A DNA stretch of 9,976 nucleotides from positions 1 to 9,976 of the forward strand of contig JADINB010000019.1 of the NCBI GenBank assembly GCA_017694275.1, written 5' to 3'. This DNA is from Candidatus Egerieousia excrementavium. Lineage in GTDB: Bacteria > Bacteroidota > Bacteroidia > Bacteroidales > UBA932. This document shows, piece after piece, positions 7,198 through 9,976 of this stretch (positions are counted from its first letter, which is position 1; each line of letters starts with the position of its first letter). The position numbers and the translations under genes were made by a program. A model generated the notes under the pieces. It was not told where the DNA came from, did no database searches, and saw only the letters and a list, made by a program, of their open reading frames with translations.

Positions 7198-8244
7198 ATG
7201 AAGTTAGGGATGAAGTTTAGGAAAGGAAAAAATGACAAGGGGTACAAAAGCATAAGGCTGTATGTAGATCTCATATTCTGCCTTGTTATTCTGCCGCTTG
7301 TGCTGATGCTTGTACCAGTGGAAGTGTGGTTCTTGCATAATCCGGCCTTTGCGGTGACTTTTGTCTTGTACATTTATATGCTCTATTTCGTATACAGGGT
7401 GGTAAATGTACCCCTGCTGTTTATCAGGAAGCGGTTCAAGAGTATAGCCATCCTGGTTGTCCTGCTTCTGGCAGTTACGGAACTGCTTACTCACTATCCG
7501 CTTTCGGAAAACGGGGCCAGCAAGATTCCGATTTCGTTCAGAAGGCATCTTTACTCCCAGACAGTATGGTTTTTCTTTCTGATTGTATCGGGATTCAGTC
7601 TTGCTGTCAGCCTGACCTTTGAACTTTTCAAGCAGATTCTTTTCAGACAGCAGGTGGAGAGCGAAAAAAACAAGGCCGAACTTTCGCTGTATAAGGCCCA
7701 GATAAATCCGCATTTCATGTTCAATACGCTCAACACTCTCTACGGGCTTGTGGTCACCAGGTCGGAGAATACGGAATCGGCCTTTATAAAGTTTTCAAAC
7801 ATATTGCAGTATATGTACGAGAACGCTTCTGTGGAGAAAATTCCCCTAAAGAGAGAGATAGAGTATATAGAACAGTATATAGAACTGCAGAAACTCAGGC
7901 TGAACGAGCATACGAAGGTGATTTTTGAAAACAATGCCGGCGAGGATGCAAATCTGCAGATACCTCCCATGATACTCATAACTTTTATAGAGAATGCCTT
8001 TAAGTACGGTTCCTCTTCACAGGAGGACTGTACTATACTCATAAGGCTTGACGTGGAAGGGAACAAGCTCTGTTTTGAGACGACAAACAGCATAATACGC
8101 GACAAGAGTGCAGACCGCTCACCCATAGGGATAGAGAATTGCCGGAAAAGGTTGCGGCTGCTTTACGGAAGGAATGCTGAACTTAAGGTGGAGAACGATG
8201 AGGCGGAAAGGCTTTTTGTGGTAAAACTTGTCATAAATCTGTAG
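7198..8244 (+). CDS. Sensor histidine kinase, LytS/YehU type (His_kinase family)
   Basis: This 348-residue protein is a membrane histidine kinase of the His_kinase (PF06580) group, which partners LytTR regulators. Four hydrophobic segments at about 21-47, 50-70, 84-104 and 121-143 form a membrane domain with short loops and no large periplasmic sensor domain. The H-box motif AQINPHFMFNTLNTLYGLV has His172 as the likely phosphorylation site. The ATPase domain shows the N-box FIENAFKYG (Glu265, Asn266) and a G-box PIGIENCRKRLRLLYG around Gly311. It is complete. It starts a two-gene operon, with the response regulator 6 bases downstream, and is divergent from the efflux operon. No Shine-Dalgarno is seen. 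The signal sensed is unknown; membrane state or a pump substrate is a guess. Confidence 0.94.
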   Translation: MKLGMKFRKGKNDKGYKSIRLYVDLIFCLVILPLVLMLVPVEVWFLHNPAFAVTFVLYIYMLYFVYRVVNVPLLFIRKRFKSIAILVVLLLAVTELLTHYPLSENGASKIPISFRRHLYSQTVWFFFLIVSGFSLAVSLTFELFKQILFRQQVESEKNKAELSLYKAQINPHFMFNTLNTLYGLVVTRSENTESAFIKFSNILQYMYENASVEKIPLKREIEYIEQYIELQKLRLNEHTKVIFENNAGEDANLQIPPMILITFIENAFKYGSSSQEDCTILIRLDVEGNKLCFETTNSIIRDKSADRSPIGIENCRKRLRLLYGRNAELKVENDEAERLFVVKLVINL

Positions 8245-8250
8245 CGGCGG

Positions 8251-8952
8251 ATGAAAAAGATAAAATGTGTTGCAATCGACGACGAACCTATAGCGCTGCT
8301 GATACTTTCTGAGTTTTGCGCGCGTATGGGAAATATGGAACTTGTCACATTCACCGACCCGCGCGAAGGGCTTGGAAAAATAGATTCGGAAAAACCCGAC
8401 ATAGTCTTTCTTGACATAGAGATGAACGGGCTGAACGGGCTTGAGGCGGCAAGGTCTCTGCCAAAAGGATGCGCCCTCATATTCGTTACGGCGCATGCGC
8501 AATATGCTTTGGAGGGGTTTAATCTGGATGCCGTGGATTTCCTGCACAAGCCTGTCGCATACGAACGTTTTGTAAGAGCTGTGGAGAAAGCGGTGCGTTA
8601 TGCAGGTGCGGGCGGAATGCATGAAGATGAGCCCGAGGTGATAATGGTGCGTCAGGAGTATAGCAGTGTTCCCCTGCGGCTCGACGAAATTCTCTACATA
8701 GAGGCGCTTGGCAACTATGTGAAGATAGTGCGCCGTCATGGCGATACAATTCTTTCGCGCCTTTCAATCAAATCTATAGGGGAATTGCTTCCCTCCGACA
8801 GGTTCTTGAGGATACACCGCTCTTATATAATTCCCCTGTCGTGCGTAGATTCATTTTCGCGGCATGAAGTGCAGCTTTCGGGTGCAGGCAGGCCGCTGCC
8901 GATTGGCCGTGTATATGGAGACAGCGTCTACAGACGCCTGTCTGACATATAG
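8251..8952 (+). CDS. LytTR-family response regulator
   Basis: This 233-residue protein is a response regulator with an N-terminal receiver and a C-terminal LytTR DNA-binding domain. In the receiver the acidic pair Asp10-Asp11 (AIDDEP), the phospho-acceptor Asp55 (DIVFLDIEMNGLNG), Thr80 (FVTAHAQYALEGF) and Lys100 (DFLHKPV) are all present. The LytTR domain spans about 130-233, with the marks EILYIEALGNYVKIV, LLPSDRFLRIHRSYII and a C-terminal PIGRVYGDSV. The domain is a beta-rich fold that usually binds direct repeats in promoters. It follows the kinase gene by 6 bases and must be co-transcribed with it. A likely target is the shared divergent region at 7057-7197, hence the efflux operon; this is from position, not proof. 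Confidence 0.95.
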   Translation: MKKIKCVAIDDEPIALLILSEFCARMGNMELVTFTDPREGLGKIDSEKPDIVFLDIEMNGLNGLEAARSLPKGCALIFVTAHAQYALEGFNLDAVDFLHKPVAYERFVRAVEKAVRYAGAGGMHEDEPEVIMVRQEYSSVPLRLDEILYIEALGNYVKIVRRHGDTILSRLSIKSIGELLPSDRFLRIHRSYIIPLSCVDSFSRHEVQLSGAGRPLPIGRVYGDSVYRRLSDI

Positions 8953-8972
8953 GGGATATGACCTCTTTTTTT
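8951..8972 (+). terminator. Probable short intrinsic terminator of the kinase/regulator operon
   Basis: AGGGG at 8951-8955 can pair with CCTCT at 8962-8966 (one G-T pair) around a six-base loop, and T occupies 8966-8972. The structure overlaps the last two bases of the regulator's stop codon. The stem is short, so termination may be partial. Confidence 0.5.
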
Positions 8973-9077
8973 GTTGCAGCCTTCGCTGAAAACTCGCCCA
9001 TTCCTGCTTGTCTCAAAGAATTATTTTCTTTAACTTTAAAGCCGGAACCGCAAAGAATACAGTTCATAATACAATAA
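8958..9077. other. Unexplained short element, readable as peptide on both strands
   Basis: On the + strand an open frame of 39 codons starts with ATG at 8958 and stops at 9075-9077 (MTSFFVAAFAENSPIPACLK, then ELFSLTLKPEPQRIQFIIQ). On the - strand the same bases read openly from 9067 (MNCILCGSGFKVKENNSLRQ onward) into the regulator gene. The + frame's ATG lies in the loop of the terminator hairpin and has no usable ribosome-binding site, so I doubt it is a gene. Small dyads occur: CAGC/GCTG (8977-8988 region), AAAGAA/TTCTTT and CTTTAA/TTAAAG. The stretch gives the impression of a sequence that recurs between genes in Bacteroidales, but I cannot verify that here. It could be a dispersed repeat, a small RNA or a leader. 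Confidence 0.25.
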
Positions 9078-9086
9078 CATCATATC

Positions 9087-9976
9087 ATGAGCAGTAAATT
9101 GGCGAAATATCTGTCTTTGTCTCTTTTTTCATTTCCGGTGGCTGCATTGAAGAAATCGTAATGGACCCGGGAGAGCGGGCTGTTGTTGTGGAATGCATAA
9201 TAGACAATGAAGACAAGTTGCAGACGGTGTATGGCAGGCAGAATTCGAGCCCATAGAGTATGCACAATATACATTGGAAGTTGAAGTGCCCGGATATGAC
9301 ACGATAACTGCCGAGACTGTGTTTCCTCCAAAAATGGCAGTCGATATGAGTGCCTGGCCCTGTGGCAGTGCTTCTTATGACGTGTATAGTTATGACAACA
9401 GCAAGATATGGATATACGGTCTCGATTACAACCCATCCACCATGCAGTACGAGATTGCAGACTACATATACTCAAGTGACCGCTATGTAGACAATTTCAA
9501 TCTTACTGAGGTTACAAAAGACGACATAGAAGAATTCAGATGTCCTGAAAACCTGCACGAGGAGGATTTTATTTTTGGGATGGGTCAGTATTGGTGGGGG
9601 CTAGATTGGACTCCATATCTTTCTTCAAGAATAAATTCCAGGTTTGACATATCTCCAGACGAAAATAGGATAATTTACGTGGATCTAACATCCCCATGGC
9701 CCAATGACTACGGTTACAACTTTCATGACAGGTACCTGAGATGGGAGTATCATGGGCCGGAGTATGCAGGATCAGTGTATAAGAAATATGATGGTCCTAA
9801 AGGGGAGCTTGTTGAAAAGGAGACCAGTTCTATGTGGATTGTGGCAAACTTCAAGCCATACAGATACTATGTACCCCATCCGTTGTCTCATCTTGTCTTT
9901 GACTCGGTATCAGACGATTTGGATAAATATTACAAAGACGTTCTGACCTTTGAGCAGATGCAGCAGCAGCCCTTTA
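9087..9976 (+). pseudogene. Broken DUF4249-family lipoprotein gene, 3' end outside the window
   Basis: Three frames must be joined to read the protein. From ATG 9087 comes a lipoprotein-like signal (MSSKLAKYLSLSLF); this frame stops at 9159-9161 after 24 codons. A one-base shift at the T-run 9124-9129 continues as ISGGCIEEIVMDPGERAVVV and then ECIIDNEDKLQT, the N-terminal block of DUF4249 proteins, with a stop at 9254-9256. From about 9223 another frame continues as DGVWQAEFEPIEYAQYTLEV, then EVPGYDTITAETVFPP, and stays open to the window edge, including SHLVFDSVSDDLDKYYKDVL, a C-terminal family feature. Several dozen residues normally present between DNEDKLQT and DGVW are missing. DUF4249 proteins are Bacteroidota surface lipoproteins often encoded next to a TonB-dependent receptor; none is seen upstream here. 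The T-run shift could be a sequencing error, but the internal deletion makes a working protein unlikely. Confidence 0.75.

Noticed and set aside
8119..8739. 206-codon - strand open frame across the kinase/regulator boundary
   Set aside because: Overlaps the intact receiver domain and kinase G-box on the opposite strand; no recognisable domain.
8958..9077. Calling a 39-residue protein gene here
   Set aside because: The ATG sits in the terminator hairpin loop, there is no ribosome-binding site, and the opposite strand is equally open; kept only as an unexplained element.
9080..9475. 131-codon - strand open frame as an alternative to the broken gene
   Set aside because: The + strand shows consecutive DUF4249 family blocks despite two frame changes; the - strand product has no recognisable features.
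9752..9946. 64-codon + strand open frame near the window end
   Set aside because: It is out of frame with the long stop-free DUF4249 reading through the same bases.

Overview
The window looks like chromosome from a member of the Bacteroidales (Bacteroidota). The evidence is the promoter elements of the Bacteroides -33/-7 type (TAnnTTTG), lipoprotein-anchored efflux parts, mostly Shine-Dalgarno-free starts, the gene order rpsF-rpsR-rplI with no ssb between, and a DUF4249 gene, a family largely confined to this phylum. I cannot name a genus. No tRNA, rRNA, CRISPR array, insertion sequence or phage gene is visible.

Layout. (1) Bases 1-1317: a ribosomal protein operon on the + strand encoding bS6, bS18 and bL9. 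It has a promoter near 70-101, an upstream inverted repeat, and a hairpin plus a strong intrinsic terminator at the end. (2) Bases 1334-7056, - strand: a complete tripartite RND multidrug-type efflux operon, transcribed adaptor lipoprotein, then inner-membrane pump, then outer-membrane channel lipoprotein. Gaps are 11-12 bases. It converges on the ribosomal operon and shares its bidirectional terminator. (3) Bases 7057-7197: a 141-base divergent control region with a 9-base direct repeat, nested inverted repeats and a -7 element. (4) Bases 7198-8952, + strand: a two-gene signalling operon, a LytS/YehU-type membrane histidine kinase and a LytTR response regulator, 6 bases apart, ending in a short hairpin with a T-run. 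(5) Bases 8953-9086: a short intergenic element of unknown nature that can be read as peptide on both strands. (6) Bases 9087-9976: a decayed DUF4249 lipoprotein gene, frameshifted at a T-run in its signal peptide and again at an internal deletion, running off the window end.

How the parts work together. The divergent kinase/regulator pair and efflux operon share one control region, so the simplest reading is that the LytTR regulator controls the pump and perhaps itself. This is inference from position and repeats. In the ribosomal operon only rpsR and rplI carry strong Shine-Dalgarno sequences, while all other starts in the window lack one. That is notable because bS18 and bS6, with bS21, hide the anti-Shine-Dalgarno in Bacteroidia ribosomes, which raises the possibility of feedback on bS18 synthesis.

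I do not see a wholly new multi-gene system. The items most worth a second look are the SD pattern of rpsR/rplI, the divergent control region, the 8958-9077 element and the broken DUF4249 gene.
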